In this document: piece after piece, positions 44,564-57,107 of the stretch
Layout of the letters: every line of letters begins with the position of its first letter
Numbering within the stretch: position 1 is the stretch's first letter
DNA from: Ligustrum vulgare
Taxonomy: Eukaryota > Streptophyta > Magnoliopsida > Lamiales > Oleaceae
Direction of reading: 5' to 3'
Length of the DNA: 64,000 nt
Assembly: GCA_963555705.1 (NCBI GenBank)
Contig: OY743170.1
Span: 31,571,362 to 31,635,361 of the forward strand
Made by a program: the position numbers and the translations under genes
The notes under the pieces: generated by a model
Database searches by the model: none
Seen by the model: only the letters and a program-made list of their open reading frames with translations
What the model was told of the DNA's origin: nothing

Positions 44564-46779
44564 TCACCCAGCCACGGGGGCCTCACTCCGATCTAGTTCA
44601 ACCATAGCCACAGCCTGATCCCTCCTAAGCTTCTCCAGCTCTACATTCAACTGGTCCGCGTTAAATCCGGGGTGGAGCTCCTGAAACCTTTTTACGGCAT
44701 CTTCCAATGCCATGATGTAGGTGTCGGTATGATCCACCTCATATTCCTTGGACTCCTTGTACGCATTAACTGCAGAACTTAAGTCTGATCTGGCTTGTGC
44801 GAGATCCTTCCTGACCAGATCAAGCTCCATCACTGCCCCCTCTTTAGCTCCCTGGTCCGCTGCTACATTAGCCTTCAATTCAGCATTTTCCAGTTGAATC
44901 TTTTCCAGCTCGGACAGAAGCAGATCGTTTCTCTATTCTAGGCTCTCGCACTTCAACTCAAGCTCTTTCTTGGCCCCAGCCAATCTATCCCTCTCCAGTC
45001 CAAGTGCGTGGTTCTGATCCTTTACCACAATGCTTTGGCACATTAATTCATCATGCAGCTCTGTTTGCGCATGGGCTTTACTTCGGACATGGGATACATA
45101 GTTTTGTGCAAGACTGAGGAAAGCAGATGTGGCATGGGCAGCGTTGAGCAGGTCCATCTCGGCGGCCATGGTTTCCTTCTTCTTGTCCCAGGTCCGCACC
45201 ACTATATCAACTAAGTTGTGGACACAGCTTGGAAGGACCTTCAAAGAATTCGACCCCGGGCATTTATGGGACCGAACATCCAGCTTGCCCTTCAATTTGG
45301 CCATCTCCATAGCCCGGGCCTTATGGATGCCGAAGTAGGAGAAATCAGCAGGATCGACAGCTGCAGACACAGGGGGTGGCAGATCTAAGGCACCCCGCGG
45401 GCCAGACTGGTCTGCATTGTCAGATGATCCTTGGTTATCTGAAACTATAATCGGATCAGCAGAAGGGGGAGGTAGAGCTATCGTGTCTTCTTCGACCATC
45501 TTTCTTTTGCCGTGGGAAGATCTGGAAGGACTCGGAATGGGACCTGGAGCCCCGCCGGATTGACTAGAATGGGAGTGGGGCCCATGCCAGGAGGGAGAGT
45601 TTTCCCACCAGTAGTAGGTCTCCTCTTTTTGTTTCCAACGAATGCACTTCGATCGAAAGGAGGCATTTTTATTCTTTTTGATTTATTCGGTTCTGCAAAA
45701 ACAACAAAGTAATTAATATAATTAAGGAAAAAGATGAGTTCGAGATAATAACTACTTACGACATGGAGGAGGTAGGAAGGAAGTAGCCGGATGTACGATA
45801 GTGAGCCCGTCCCGGAACAGATTCTCTTCAGTGATCAATTCTCTGAAGTCCCTGTCACGCCGGTCAAGGTCACGTGCCTTTTGCAACTGCTCTTCAAATG
45901 CTAAGGACCTGGAGGGATTAGACGGACCTGAAATACAAAAGAGATAATTAATATTAGAAGAGGCAGTTCGAAAATAAAGAATAAGGTCTGAAACATACAG
46001 TAAGGTTCGTAATGGGTGGGAACAATGTAGTCCAGGTCCTCAGTCCGCTCCAAAGTTTGCCACCCGCCACCGACATAAAACCACTGATCCCTCCACCCCT
46101 TAATGGAATCTGGAAGCTCCTCTATTAAATTCATGCCAGTTCGGGGTTGGACCATTAAATAATACTAGCCAGAATCCTTCCCGTCAGATTGGAGCTGGGA
46201 AATGGAACCGAACTCACTGGCACGGGGTGGAGGTAACCCTAATTTGCTCCAGATGACTAAAAAACCTATTATCACCCTCCACCCATTAGGAGTGATCTGA
46301 GAGGGGGCCAGACCCCAGTACCGTAGGTAATTAGTTATAGTGCGGGGTAATGGGAATCTAAGACCAGCTTCCAACATCATCTTGTTCACCGCCACGCAAC
46401 CCTCAGGGGGTTCATCAGCCCGCTCATCACTCCTAGGTAGGAAAAACAATACTGAGTCTGGGATCCTAAACCTGTAGCGCCATTCATCCAGGTCAGACTC
46501 AGAAACAACGGAAGGATGAAATCTGGCCTGCCAGAACGTCGAAGTGGAACTAGACAGGCCCGCTCTATCAGAATTTCTTTGTGGGGGTGGAATAGGTCGA
46601 GGAACAAAGGAAGGGTTTGGAGATCTAAGCGATTGAACCTCACGGGTTACATCTCTCAGGTTAGATACACTCACGTCTGACTCACTCGACCTAGATTCTA
46701 AATCCGGACTGGACTCCTCATTCCCCCCACCCCAGGAGTCATTCCTAGTAGCCTCACTATCGCTGCCGGAGTTACTCAT
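44564..46779 (-). pseudogene. Antisense gene in the 3' region of element F, spliced, broken
   Basis: Exon 1 begins with the ATG at 46779: a Ser/Glu-rich N-terminus (DSWGGGNEESSPDLESRSSE), then ESDLDEWRYRFRIPDSV and GLRFPLPRTITNYLRYWGLA, which recall the 'putative gypsy-type transposon' domain of plant proteins. A TAG at 46165-46167 breaks it, then it continues as MVQPRTGMNLIEEL. Introns are suggested by GTATGT near 45994 with TTTCAG near 45930, and GTAAGTAG near 45759 with TTTTTGCAG near 45693. Exon 3 has a frameshift near 45560-45620 and a TAG at 44933-44935, and its end (ERDRLAGAKKELELKCESLE onward) is coiled coil. Antisense genes in this place are known from Grande-type Tat elements. Confidence 0.75.
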
Positions 46780-47092
46780 GATTTTTCAAGGATAAGAAGG
46801 AATACTTGGAAAATAAAACAGATCTGGACTCTAGGTCGTGTACTAAACAAGCCGAACAAATGGTCACTTCGGAAAACAGTGAGAAGCTTACAGAGTGTTT
46901 TGAAAAAATTATGAAAGGGAAAATCATCCAAGGGTCCCTTATATATAAAGACGTCATTAATTATCAGTACAGAATTTGAAAAGACCTAGGTGCCTGGGAC
47001 TAAGACACGTGGCAACATCATTATGGTTTATTTTAATATTAATCTTCAAGAATTATCAGTAGGAGTGGACCAGAAATCCTTTCAGAACCACT
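46780..47092. other. Spacer between the antisense gene and the PPT of F
   Basis: It contains CCTTATATATAAAGACG near 46936, reading as TTTATATATAAGG on the minus strand, about 155 bp before the antisense ATG. This may be the TATA box of the antisense gene. Confidence 0.4.
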
Positions 47093-47104
47093 CCTAGGGG
47101 CAAT
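47093..47104 (+). other. Polypurine tract of element F
   Basis: CCTAGGGGCAAT lies immediately before the 3' LTR start TGTTGATAGG. Confidence 0.6.
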
Positions 47105-47834
47105 TGTTGATAGGTAGTCCAATTTTAGTGACGGTGTGACGACGTCAGCCGACGAGTTCGATCCAGACTGGTTATAATGACCCGTACTGGTGTCCAACCT
47201 GATTCCGACGTGGTCCAATGAGATAGGTTTTCTGAAGATGATTCCGACGTGCTCCAGTGAGGTCTGTTACTAAGGATGATTCCGACGTTCTCCAGTGAGG
47301 TCGGTTACTGAAGATGATTCCGATGTGGTCCAGTGAGGTCGGTTATTGAAGATGATTCCGATGTGGTCCAGTGAGGTCAGTTTCTGCTCTACAAGACCAA
47401 CTACTTTCTTACACGCTAGTTAAAACGGTTATTTAGGCATAAAGGTAGTCAGGTTAAGTAAAAGTCAACTACTTTGTACTATGTAAGAATTCAAGTGGTT
47501 CAGTTATATACTTATGTTAGACAGTCAGGTATTGTAATAAGCCAGCTCACCCCATTCTCCCTATAAATATAGTAGAAGAAAGCTCATTAAGAGGATCAAA
47601 ACTTTGGCTATTCAAAGTGAACATTATATTTATTCAAGGAATCATACGTGGGGTCCAAGTCATTTAAACGATCTGGGATCCACCTCTTACAAACCACCTT
47701 TTATTACCTTCGTGGAGTCCAGGTCATCTATTACGACCTGAGGTCTACCTCTTTCACATATAATTTTCGATTACATAACTTACATCCACTTATTTCTTGC
47801 TGACTTGGAATATTTCATATTTCAACCGTCAACG
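47105..47834 (+). repeat. 3' LTR of element F
   Basis: This 730-bp LTR has the same length as the 5' copy and a few percent substitutions. Its last base is G where the 5' LTR has A. The flank GTTAG (47835-47839) follows. Confidence 0.92.
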
Positions 47835-47883
47835 GTTAGTATGTCACTAGTTTTATTTTTCTTCACTTCCACATATCATAAAG

Positions 47884-48159
47884 GTTATGGCCATGGAATT
47901 GTGAGTGTTCAAAATAAGAGTGAACTCATTATCTCTTGAGTTATTCAAATTCGAGAAAACGCAAGGACTCATGCAAAAGGATTGGCTAAAAATTGTTGTT
48001 TTGAAAGTCTCCCCTTTAAATTTAGGAGCATCTGATCCAGCATTCACATCACTATTGCGACACTTAATCCACGATTCCTCCGAGAATGTCACCGGAAACA
48101 TTTTCATCGTTGACACAGGAACCACTTTACTAGGTGTCCTAATTTTCTCCTCTCTTTAG
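47884..48159 (+). pseudogene. Short-chain dehydrogenase/reductase pseudogene, last exon
   Basis: After an acceptor AG at 47882-47883 the frame reads VMAMEL, a TGA at 47902-47904, then [61 protein letters not shown] and GVLIFSSL, ending in TAG. This is the C-terminus of the plant SDR family of the exon at 36000-36227, and the codons at the two exon edges join in frame (TK then VMAMEL). It is one gene, separated by an intron enlarged by element F. Confidence 0.85.
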
Positions 48160-49380
48160 ATATTCAAGGAATGATGTTCTGTTTGTTCGGAAGAAATTCT
48201 AATCAATATGCGTGTTTCAAAAATTTGTTGCATATAAATATCGAGTAACTTTTTTTTTTTTAGATTGAAGCTGAATCCATCTTAAAATTAGTCAGAAATC
48301 GTGTGATGTTGTGTAATGTTTTGTTATTAGTCTATCATGAATTTTGAAACAATACCTAGATTAGGATCACTAACCTCTTAACTATAAATAGTACTCACTG
48401 TCATATTGCTCTTGATTAAGAACGTGAAGGTGGTAGTAAAAAAATTGTAGGCTTGGATGAGAAGGAATGTTTTATAAGTCAAGTCCAATATAAGCCTATA
48501 AATCTCAAATAATTGAGTCGGTCATTTGGATTTGTTAAGTACACAAATACAAAATTTCAAGGATCACTTTTTAAATATCATGTATTTTAAAAGATATTTT
48601 AACAAAACCAAACATATTTATGAAATCAGGCTTCAAGGTATACTTGATAGGCATATTCGGATCCACTGATTTCTTCTCTTTTGTAGTTCTTGTTTTGATG
48701 ATCATAGAGCTACTAATACCACATTCATAAGGATTGAAAAACTTATCTGATGAATAATCCAATCTTGAAGAATTTCCAGTACCAGGAATCAATTTTCCTT
48801 TTCCTTTGCCACTGTGAAGGATTCTCCTACATTTGTGCACCACTAAGGTTTTCATCAGTTGCTTCCTTGAATTTCAACTTTTTAAATGGAGAATTTCACT
48901 CATTAGTTTCATGCTCAAGACTCCAAGAATTGCTGTTAGAGGCTTCACTTTCCTTAACCTTGGAATTGGTATCTTCAATAGGGTTCGGGGAATCTCTACT
49001 GACAGGCCTTATGAGTTGTTGAACAGCTAGAATTTCACTTGAATTCTTTCATCAGACTTCAAAAGTTTTCAAGGTTCGTGCCCCCACCTTGTGTTTTAAA
49101 AAATAGATTTAGGAAACATAGCATCATTACCGGAGGATGAAGACAGGAGGAGCTGAGGACAAGGAATCCTGCGACACTTTTTTCCTGGCTTTCGAGGTTG
49201 AAAGGAAGGCCATGATCTCGATAGATTTGGGCGGTGTCGGCATGGCTTGATCATATTACTCAAGGAGATTGGCCATATTCTCATCGGAAGTATTTCTGTA
49301 AACACCACATGCCACCAAAATATATGAATATCACTCTAATGCAATTTGAGCTTGAGAATTACCTTTTCAACACGTATCAA
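48160..49380. other. Stretch with small unrecognised frames
   Basis: Minus-strand frames at 48571-48855 and 49096-49308 have no domain I can name. Downstream flank of the SDR pseudogene. No repeat or RNA gene seen. Confidence 0.4.
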
Positions 49381-50420
49381 TTGGTTCACTTTTTTTTCTT
49401 TTAAAATTAATTGAATTAGTTACGAATTGTAAGTTTTGTAATTAATTACAATTGCAACATCATCATGTAATGAATTGCAATTTGTAATTAATTAAATTTG
49501 TAATTCGTTTTGATCATTAATTCTACAATTACTCACAATTGTAATTAATGAATTTGTAAACCAAGACATTTTTTTTTACTAAAATTAATTGATTTATTTA
49601 CAATTGTAACTTATTTCAGGTTTTGTAATTAATTACAATTGTAACTTTATTTCAGGTTTTGCAATTAATTACAATTGTAAATAATGAATTTATAAAATAT
49701 GGAAAAAAATTTGCTCAAACATTCTGTTATGAATTACAATATGCATTTAATTACAATTGCAACTTAATTATATTATGTAATGAATTATAACTATAATTAT
49801 TTATAATCGTAACTTAATTTCAATTTTAATTTTTCAATTAATTACAGTTGTAACTAATTAATTATTATTGTAACTTAATTGTATATAATTACAAGTCACT
49901 CGAGATTTTATTTTTCTTTCAAAATTAATTGAATTAATTATAAATTATAATTAATTACAATTGTAACTTAATTGCATAATACAAGTTACTCGAAATTTTA
50001 TTATTCTTTTCAAATTAATTGAATTAGTTAGAAATTGTAATTTAATTTCAATTTTGCAATTAATTGCAATTTTAACTAATGAATTTTTAAAACATGACAT
50101 TTTTTTGTTGTAAAATTAATTGAATTAATTACATTAACCATAATAACACTACAATTGCAACTTAATTACATTATGTAATTAATTACAATTGTAAATAATG
50201 AATTATGAAGAATTAGTTTGATTCGTAATTTGTAATTAATTACATTTGTGTAATTGGATTCGTGGAACAACTTCTCCGTTCCAACCCTGTCAGTTGACTC
50301 AGCCCCAACGTCTCCTTTCTCATCGTAAAGAAACAAAAAATAATTACAATTGTAACTATTACATTCTATAATAAATTACAATTTGTAATTAATTACAATT
50401 ATAACTTGTAGTAATCTCTT
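49380..50420. repeat. Field of TTAATTACAATTGTAA-type palindromes
   Basis: About 1 kb holds more than a dozen versions of TAATTACAATTGTAA and TTGTAATTAATTACAA, in both orientations because the motif is self-complementary. Blocks such as AAAATTAATTGAATTA recur among them. A short GC-richer interruption lies at 50265-50330. Confidence 0.8.
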
Positions 50421-51240
50421 ATAGTCATCTCTTATGCAGAAAATTGGATTTACTCTCTTTTCAAATACTCAATATCACTTCAACTCTTATTTCCAGCAAA
50501 TTTCATTTAGGGAGTGAAAAACTTGGTTAGATGTAAGGAGTTTTTTTTAATTTCAATTCTAAAGTTAACAATTTGATGTTGTCTATGGTAAATTAGAGTA
50601 AAGATAACCACTATTTTTGCCATTTTTGAACACTCAAAAACCGTTTTAAAGAAAATGTCAAGCTAAGATAAATTTATTAAGGTAGAAGTTTTGGGTGCTT
50701 GAATGGTAATCCCTAGTGAGAACCATAAAGATAGCAATTTCAATTCATAAAGGTAGCAGGAGCAATCACTGAAATTTGCCAAATAGGTTGCTCTCCAATG
50801 AACCATCATCACCATTGCTTCTGCTGTATAAGAGATTACAAGTTTTAGGGCAACAACTAGATACATAGCCACAGTTTCCTCCACATTTATCCAAATTAAT
50901 AGGAGAATTCTCTCCTATTTTGAGGAACCCGTCGGCTAATCAAAGCAATGACTTGCTCATGGTTGCTTCGAAGAGAAGTGGAGACGATCTCCCCGCTAAC
51001 CTCCGATGTGGGGGTGTGTCGAGGTAGGGTGGGACGGAAGGGTGGAGAGAGAGAAAGAGGAGATCAGGGAAATTGACAAAATATCTGATTTTGAAAAATA
51101 TAATTTTATTCCCTTATTATTTAAATAGAAATTTAAGAAGTAGGGTTTGGAGTAATTTTCCCTTTGGATTTACATGTCATTTGCCCTGAATTGATGACCT
51201 ATTGGATTGGTTGCAAGGCTCACCACACTGAACTGGAACA
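50421..51240. other. Stretch without a supported gene
   Basis: A GC-richer patch at 50930-51060 resembles a gene leader on the minus strand, but no convincing coding sequence follows it. Confidence 0.35.
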
Positions 51241-51242
51241 TG

Positions 51243-51938
51243 TCATGTATCAATGACACGCTTGTGATAAGCAAACCCTAGCTTGTTCTTGAAAATAGCT
51301 CCCTTCTTAAATTCTACATCATTAGGCTTTGTCACTATATAACATGATGGATCTTTATCATGATCATTACGTACATTTATGTAGTCAAACTGGTCCATTC
51401 CCATTTCTTCAATGGTAGGAGTTTCATCCATGAAACTATCAATTACTGAACCAGAATTAGCTGTAGGCATGTTACAAATTTCATAATTGTGGTATTCAAC
51501 ATAGCTTGCGTCCAACCTCTTCCCATTATTTTTCTCAACATCACTAGGTGTTACAACATCAACATGAAGAAAAAATTAGTAAATTTGCTTATCAATCTCT
51601 CCCCTTTTCAATTCCAAGTAAAGGAGAGCGAAGTATCATCAAGGATCGAGATGACATAACTATATATTTTGAGTTAGCTTGTAATAAATTTTGAAACTAC
51701 TTTGAGCAACATCCTTCCACAACTATTGAGATATCATTGTCACAATATTTTCATATGAGTATTCAGGATCTACAAATATCCAAAGTATCGAGTTACTCCG
51801 ATATATTTCATAGAATTGTCCCACTCCCCTAAAAAGTGCAAAAAATACAACTACAGTGGCAATTACCTGATAACAAGGCACGAATTCAAAATCACAATTA
51901 TTTAGCTTTATATTTTGATACTCACAACCAGTACTCAT
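51243..51938 (-). pseudogene. Unrecognised two-part minus-strand reading frame
   Basis: Frames at 51723-51938 (beginning MSTGCEYQNIKLNNC) and 51243-51515 (acidic, ending DVEFKKGAIFKNK...) could be parts of one spliced gene, since a GTAATT donor-like site follows CYQ in the first. The VEFKKGAIF stretch faintly recalls the start of Mutator-like transposases. This is weak and I would not assign a function. Confidence 0.2.
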
Positions 51939-52574
51939 TTTACAAATTCTTTATTCAAATACAGTAAAATTAAGTTCATAATATATCTCAATTCACTAAC
52001 TTGTGAATCTGGTTACTAAGATATATGAAGTTGGTCAATTTTCTATTAGTTATTGAAAATCATACGTCCTTCCAGCAAGGTCAATGGGTTACAAATTTAC
52101 TACTCATTTTCATAACCAACTAAACAGATTCAAATAATCAATGAAGGATGCAAAAACCGTAAAGGTGAAAAGATGTTATGCACGCTCTAAGAATTTAACG
52201 TTCTCTACGTTTGATCACAAAAAGATGTACTAAAAATACATGTTTGAGAGGAAAACATTGGCATGGAACATCTTTCAGTGCATCATCTATTTTAAACATC
52301 CGATTTTTGCACCAGTAACCATATATACAAATGGGTTACATTCAAAGTAGACCTTTAACTATCGTTACCATTGTGCGAAATGTGAATTGTAAACTTGAAC
52401 GGGTTACATTTTGGAGGTAATCTCAAATTTCTTCTCTTCGGGATATTTTTGGACATTTCCAATTTGTTTAACCATTTGTTAAGGATGAAATTAGTTGTTT
52501 GGGTGATACGGCTTGTTACATTAATGTAACTGACCAACTAATTTTTATTTTAAGCTTTCCTATAATATCTCACG
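51939..52574. other. AT-rich stretch, nothing recognised
   Basis: Short frames only. Confidence 0.5.
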
Positions 52575-52582
52575 CTTTCAAG

Positions 52583-53157
52583 TAGGGGTGGGCGTGGGTT
52601 GGGTTGGGTCGGTTTTTTGCCCAACCCGAACCCAACCTACTATGGTCGGGTTGATAAAAAATCAACCCAACCCAACCCAAATATGAGTTCAAACCCAACA
52701 CAACACAACCCAATCAAGTTTCGGTCGGGTTGAGTCGGGTTGGGTGGTTTGAGCTTTGGTCCAATTAAATAAAATTCTTAGAAAATTAAAAAATTATGCC
52801 CATAAATCAACTATTAACTCAAATAAATTATGTACAATACAATAAGCTCAAATATAATAAATTGAATATTTGCTAATAAAACTAAAATATGTTCAAATTA
52901 TATTTGAGTTTCATCCAAATTAAAAATGGATTTAAGATTCTTGAAATTTAAATGGTCTTATATTTTTTAAATTTTGATTGGGTTGGGTTGGGTCGGGTTG
53001 GATTGTGTTTGTCATCCAACCCACAACCCAACCCAACCCAACCCAACCCAAACAAATTTTTTTTTTAATAACCCAACCCAACCCAATTTTCATCAAAATC
53101 CAACCCAACCCGATCGGGTTGGGTTGGGCGGTTTTGGCGGGTTGATGCCCACCCCTA
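52583..53157. mobile_element. Non-autonomous hAT-type element (MITE), 575 bp
   Basis: The ends form a perfect 11-bp terminal inverted repeat, TAGGGGTGGGC and GCCCACCCCTA, and the flanks are a perfect 8-bp duplication, CTTTCAAG, at 52575-52582 and 53158-53165. An 8-bp TSD is the hAT superfamily mark. Both subterminal parts are arrays of GGGTTGGGT/ACCCAACCC, inverted relative to one another, with an AT-rich centre. No transposase is encoded, so it depends on an autonomous hAT elsewhere. The perfect TSD suggests a recent insertion. Confidence 0.92.
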
Positions 53158-53165
53158 CTTTCAAG

Positions 53166-53907
53166 GATGCGATCTGTTTTTATTTCTCATTTTTTGTAGG
53201 ACGATATTTTTACAGTGTCTTTAATTGAGGGTTTCATTTTTTAGTGTCTAAAATTCTAGGCATTATAAATCCAAATAGAGGTATCGATGATGAACATCAG
53301 TCCAATTGCCCGAAGAAAAAAGGGTTAATTAGACCGAATTATATATATATATAGGAGTGAGGAGAGAGAAGCATTAAAAACTATTTTCCCGCCAAAATGC
53401 TTATGTAAATTTTGAAAAAAAAAAATTAAATAAAATAGAATGAAACAAAAATTTGTATATATTAATTTTATATTTAAATCCATGAAGATTAATGCAGCTC
53501 CATTTGAATTCATATAGATTAATATCGTATTTAAATCTGTGTAGATAATATTAAGATTATAAAATACTTTGTTTTTTGAGAAACTTGAAAAAAATGTTAA
53601 ATACAAGAGGCAAAAAGAAATTTGCATTTTCAATGAAATTAACAATAACACATAAAAATTATTGAAATCTATGAACATTTATTATTTAAATATATAAATT
53701 GGCATTTACTATCCAAATAAGTCTTTAATAATTTGGATTAATTATATTGTTTTTAAAATTGTAATAATTATTTTAATAAAATATTATTATTTTATGCATT
53801 TGTATTTGAATTGATTATGTAAAAGTATTAAAATTTTATGAATACTTATCGAAATAGACATTGTGGAAAGCAATTCGTGCATCCCACGTGTAAATACTAG
53901 TATGTAA
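53166..53907. other. AT-rich stretch, nothing recognised
   Basis: It contains an (AT)n run near 53341. Open frames here are due to base composition. Confidence 0.5.
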
Positions 53908-56900
53908 AATAACCTAAGTTGATTTAATTACACTTAGAGGGGAGTGAATAGATTTATAATGAAGAATTATAAATAAATTAACGAGTAATTAAATTTAGAT
54001 GAATTATAAATCGTATACGTCACAATAAATCAATAAAAATTTGTACGGAAGTAAATAACACCACGTATGATAACGAAGAAAAAACCCTTGAAGAATTCTT
54101 CGCAGAGAAACTACCTTTGGAAAAACATACAAGTAAAATTAATTAGAAAAGACATGACTTATGAAAATTGATTCGGACACTACTAACCTATAGTGTATTC
54201 TGACTCCAACATGTAGATCACAAAAGACCCTATTTGATTATGCTTCTCGCATAATCAAATATACCAACCAACCAAAAACATAATATAATGTACTCTAGAT
54301 AAATTTGCAAGAAATAAAATGTGAAGGTGTGAAATAAAACAAACATATAATGGTAATTAAAAAAAAGTAACTCTCCCTCAAAGTACTAACTATCCCCCTA
54401 ACTTATACACTAATCAATTTTCTTCTCCTCTTTTTTGACACGAATGACAAATGAAAAATCAAGAATCAAGAATATAATTAAGAGAAAAGAGGTAAACAAT
54501 TATGCACAATAAACAAATGATACAAGCTATGTGAAAAAAAAAATATCTTTTATTTTTCATGGATTTTTAAATATGACATTAAAAAGTGAATTCACATGAG
54601 CAATTGTTTGCCTACTTATATATGCATAGTTCACAAATAATGACATCTTCCCACATAACTTATTATAAAAATATTTGGAGTAAACTGTATAAGTTACCCA
54701 TGTGTGAAAAATGTCAACAATCTCATGTAATCAGGACTCAAAATCTTAAATAAAAGGACATAAGAATCATTGGTTAATGAACAATTTCTTCAAATTATGA
54801 AGTCAAAATTAGTGCTACTAGGATCTTTTAATCAGAAGGCTAAAAAAATTTTTTTGCATCTTTTCTCTCTCCCTTATTGTGAGAATATAAATTTTTCTAT
54901 CTTATGTGCTCATTAAGTTAACTAAATGACCCATATTTAAATTAGTTGAACATATGAAATTATGTTTTAAATGCCCTAACAAACTTAATTACTCGAGTCA
55001 AATAGGCTCTGAAGAGAAATATAAAATATATCTCACATTTTCTTTTGACAAGTAAATAAATTATTTTTAAGCACAATATTTTTTATTTATTTTTTTTTTT
55101 TTTTTTTGTGCCTTTTTAGGTATTTATGTAAGAACTTAGGTCAACTAGTTAAAGGTCATCCCACATTCAAAATCAACTCACCAAACCAATGATCATCGTC
55201 CCAAGTGTCACACACGCAGTCAAGACTCATTTACAAGATCTTAATGTGTGCAGTGCAAAAGATACATGAAATAACTTATACCAAGTACTCCAAACAAGTT
55301 CTAAACAAAGTTAACGGAAACTTCGTTCATTGTTTATAAATTCTACTAGTACTTAATCACAAATTAACATGTCTGGTAGTATCACTTTATATATATAAAA
55401 AAAAATTCAATAAAAAAATAATGTAAAACTAATAACAATAAATCAAAATCAAAAATTCTAAATGCATGAATAATATCATGGACAACGCAGATGCATGCTC
55501 CTAGAGACATATGTAATAAGGTGTACAAACGTTCTTACCTTTAAGAGTAACATGGTCCACATCACAATTTAATACATCATTCTAATCATAAAGTTCTATT
55601 TTTGACCCAAATCTTCTCAAAAGAAGATGTAGCCTTAGTCAAATAAGTCACCAATTCAGTCAAATGGCCTACTGTTTAGCAAGGCCTCTAACTTGAGAAG
55701 TGATATCCTGATTATTATTCCTAGAAATACTTTTCGACATCTAGCTCTAATGTGGCCTAATTATCCACTGTTATGACAAGTAGGAATGAAACTATGAGGA
55801 AAATTAGATTTCATGTTCTGACACCTAAGATTTTGAACTTCATTTTGTAGATGAAAGGCTTGTCTAACATTTTCATTTTTCTTTGGTTCATTTGTTCATA
55901 ATGTCATGGACTTGACAAATGTAGGGACAAAGGTAGTTGTTGCTTGTGTTTTTGTACTAGATTCCTTAAAATCTAGGTCTCATCTATTTCTTGGAGGTTT
56001 AGTAATCCCTAGAATATTGTCAAGTTTCTTAGATTCAACAGAAAAACCGTGTAGTTGAGCTTTGGTTTTCTCAAACTCATACCCTAAAATCTTATTTTCT
56101 ACAAGAGACACATTCTCAACCTTCAAATTCTCTAATTTTTCAGTTGATTTATGAAGTTTAAGAGTAAGAGCTTGTTTCTCTAGCTTGACACCATTAATTT
56201 CTTAAGAATGAATTGATTTATCATTTTCATCAGAAGAGTTATTTAGATATCTGTCCTTATCTCTCTCATTGCCAAGCTCCACTCTCGAGGTAAATGTCAT
56301 GTAGTTCAAACTTTTGTCATGTGTGTTTTTTAGAATATCCTAAATTTCTTTAGCAACGTCACACATAGACACACATTTGAATTTTTAAGCGGGAGATAGC
56401 AATAAATATAGCATGGAAGCCTTTACTATTCCAACTACATTCAGCTAACTCATCCCTAGCCCAAGTGGAAATATCATTAGGGGTAACTACACCATTAATT
56501 GTGGTAGATAAGGTTGTCCAACTTTAATAACACTAAGCCAAACACGTTCATCGATAGATTTCAAAAATGCTCTCATTCTAATCTTCTAGTAAGGGTAATG
56601 ACTACCATCAAAATAGGGCTTAACCGATAAAGATTAACTCATATAGACTATCATAGGATCAAAGATCTAAATTAAGCCATGTACTACTTCTCACCCATGG
56701 GAGTATACAGTGACAACTTTCGAGCATTCATGCTCGATCGAGATACTACATATTGAAGGTCCTTGAAATAACCTAAGTTTATCTAATTACACCTAGAGAG
56801 GGTGAATAGGTGTATAATGTGAAATTATAAATTAATTAACAAGTAATTAAATTTAGATGAATTATTAATCATATATGTCACAATCAATCAATAAATATTT

Positions 56901-57107
56901 GAAAGAAAGTAAATAACAACGGTATGGTAACGAAGGAAAAATCTTTGAAGAACTATTCACGAGAAACAACCTTCTGGACAAGCGTGCCAGTAAATCTACT
57001 TGAAAAGATATGATTTATGGAAAATGGTTCGGTCACTACTAACCCTTAGTATACTCTGACACCCAACATGTTGAACACAAAAAACCTATTAGGTTGTGCT
57101 TCTTGCA
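53908..57107 (-). mobile_element. Gag-only Copia remnant G with paired direct repeats
   Basis: Direct repeats at 53908-about 54252 and 56766-about 57107 (starting AAATAACCTAAGTT, including the ACACCTAGAG...GTGAATAG run frequent in plant Copia LTRs) flank about 2.5 kb. Between them, the minus strand from about 56750 to 55560 carries decayed Copia gag. Pol is missing. Repeats are about 80% identical by eye, so the copy is old. Confidence 0.6.
55560..56750 (-). pseudogene. Decayed Copia gag of element G
   Basis: Minus-strand pieces in several frames match the gag plan: WKIRMRAFLKSIDERVWLSV near 56560-56600, a DVAKEI.DILKNTHD stretch near 56330, and a zinc knuckle remnant CHNSG.LGHIRARC near 55760 with a stop and one cysteine replaced. 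Stops and frameshifts are frequent. Confidence 0.6.

Larger units (their letters stand above)
37388..47834 (+). mobile_element. Ty3/gypsy element F, Tat-like, in an SDR intron
   Basis: A 10.4 kb element with two 730-bp LTRs beginning TGTTGATAGG, flanked by GTCAG (37383-37387) and GTTAG (47835-47839), a TSD with one change. Order: PBS, gag, protease, RT, RNase H, a second archaeal-type RNase H, integrase, then about 3.4 kb of 3' region containing tandem repeats and a minus-strand gene. Double RNase H and an antisense 3' gene are hallmarks of the Tat lineage. Frameshifts and stops break gag-pol. LTR divergence is a few percent by eye. Confidence 0.92.
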
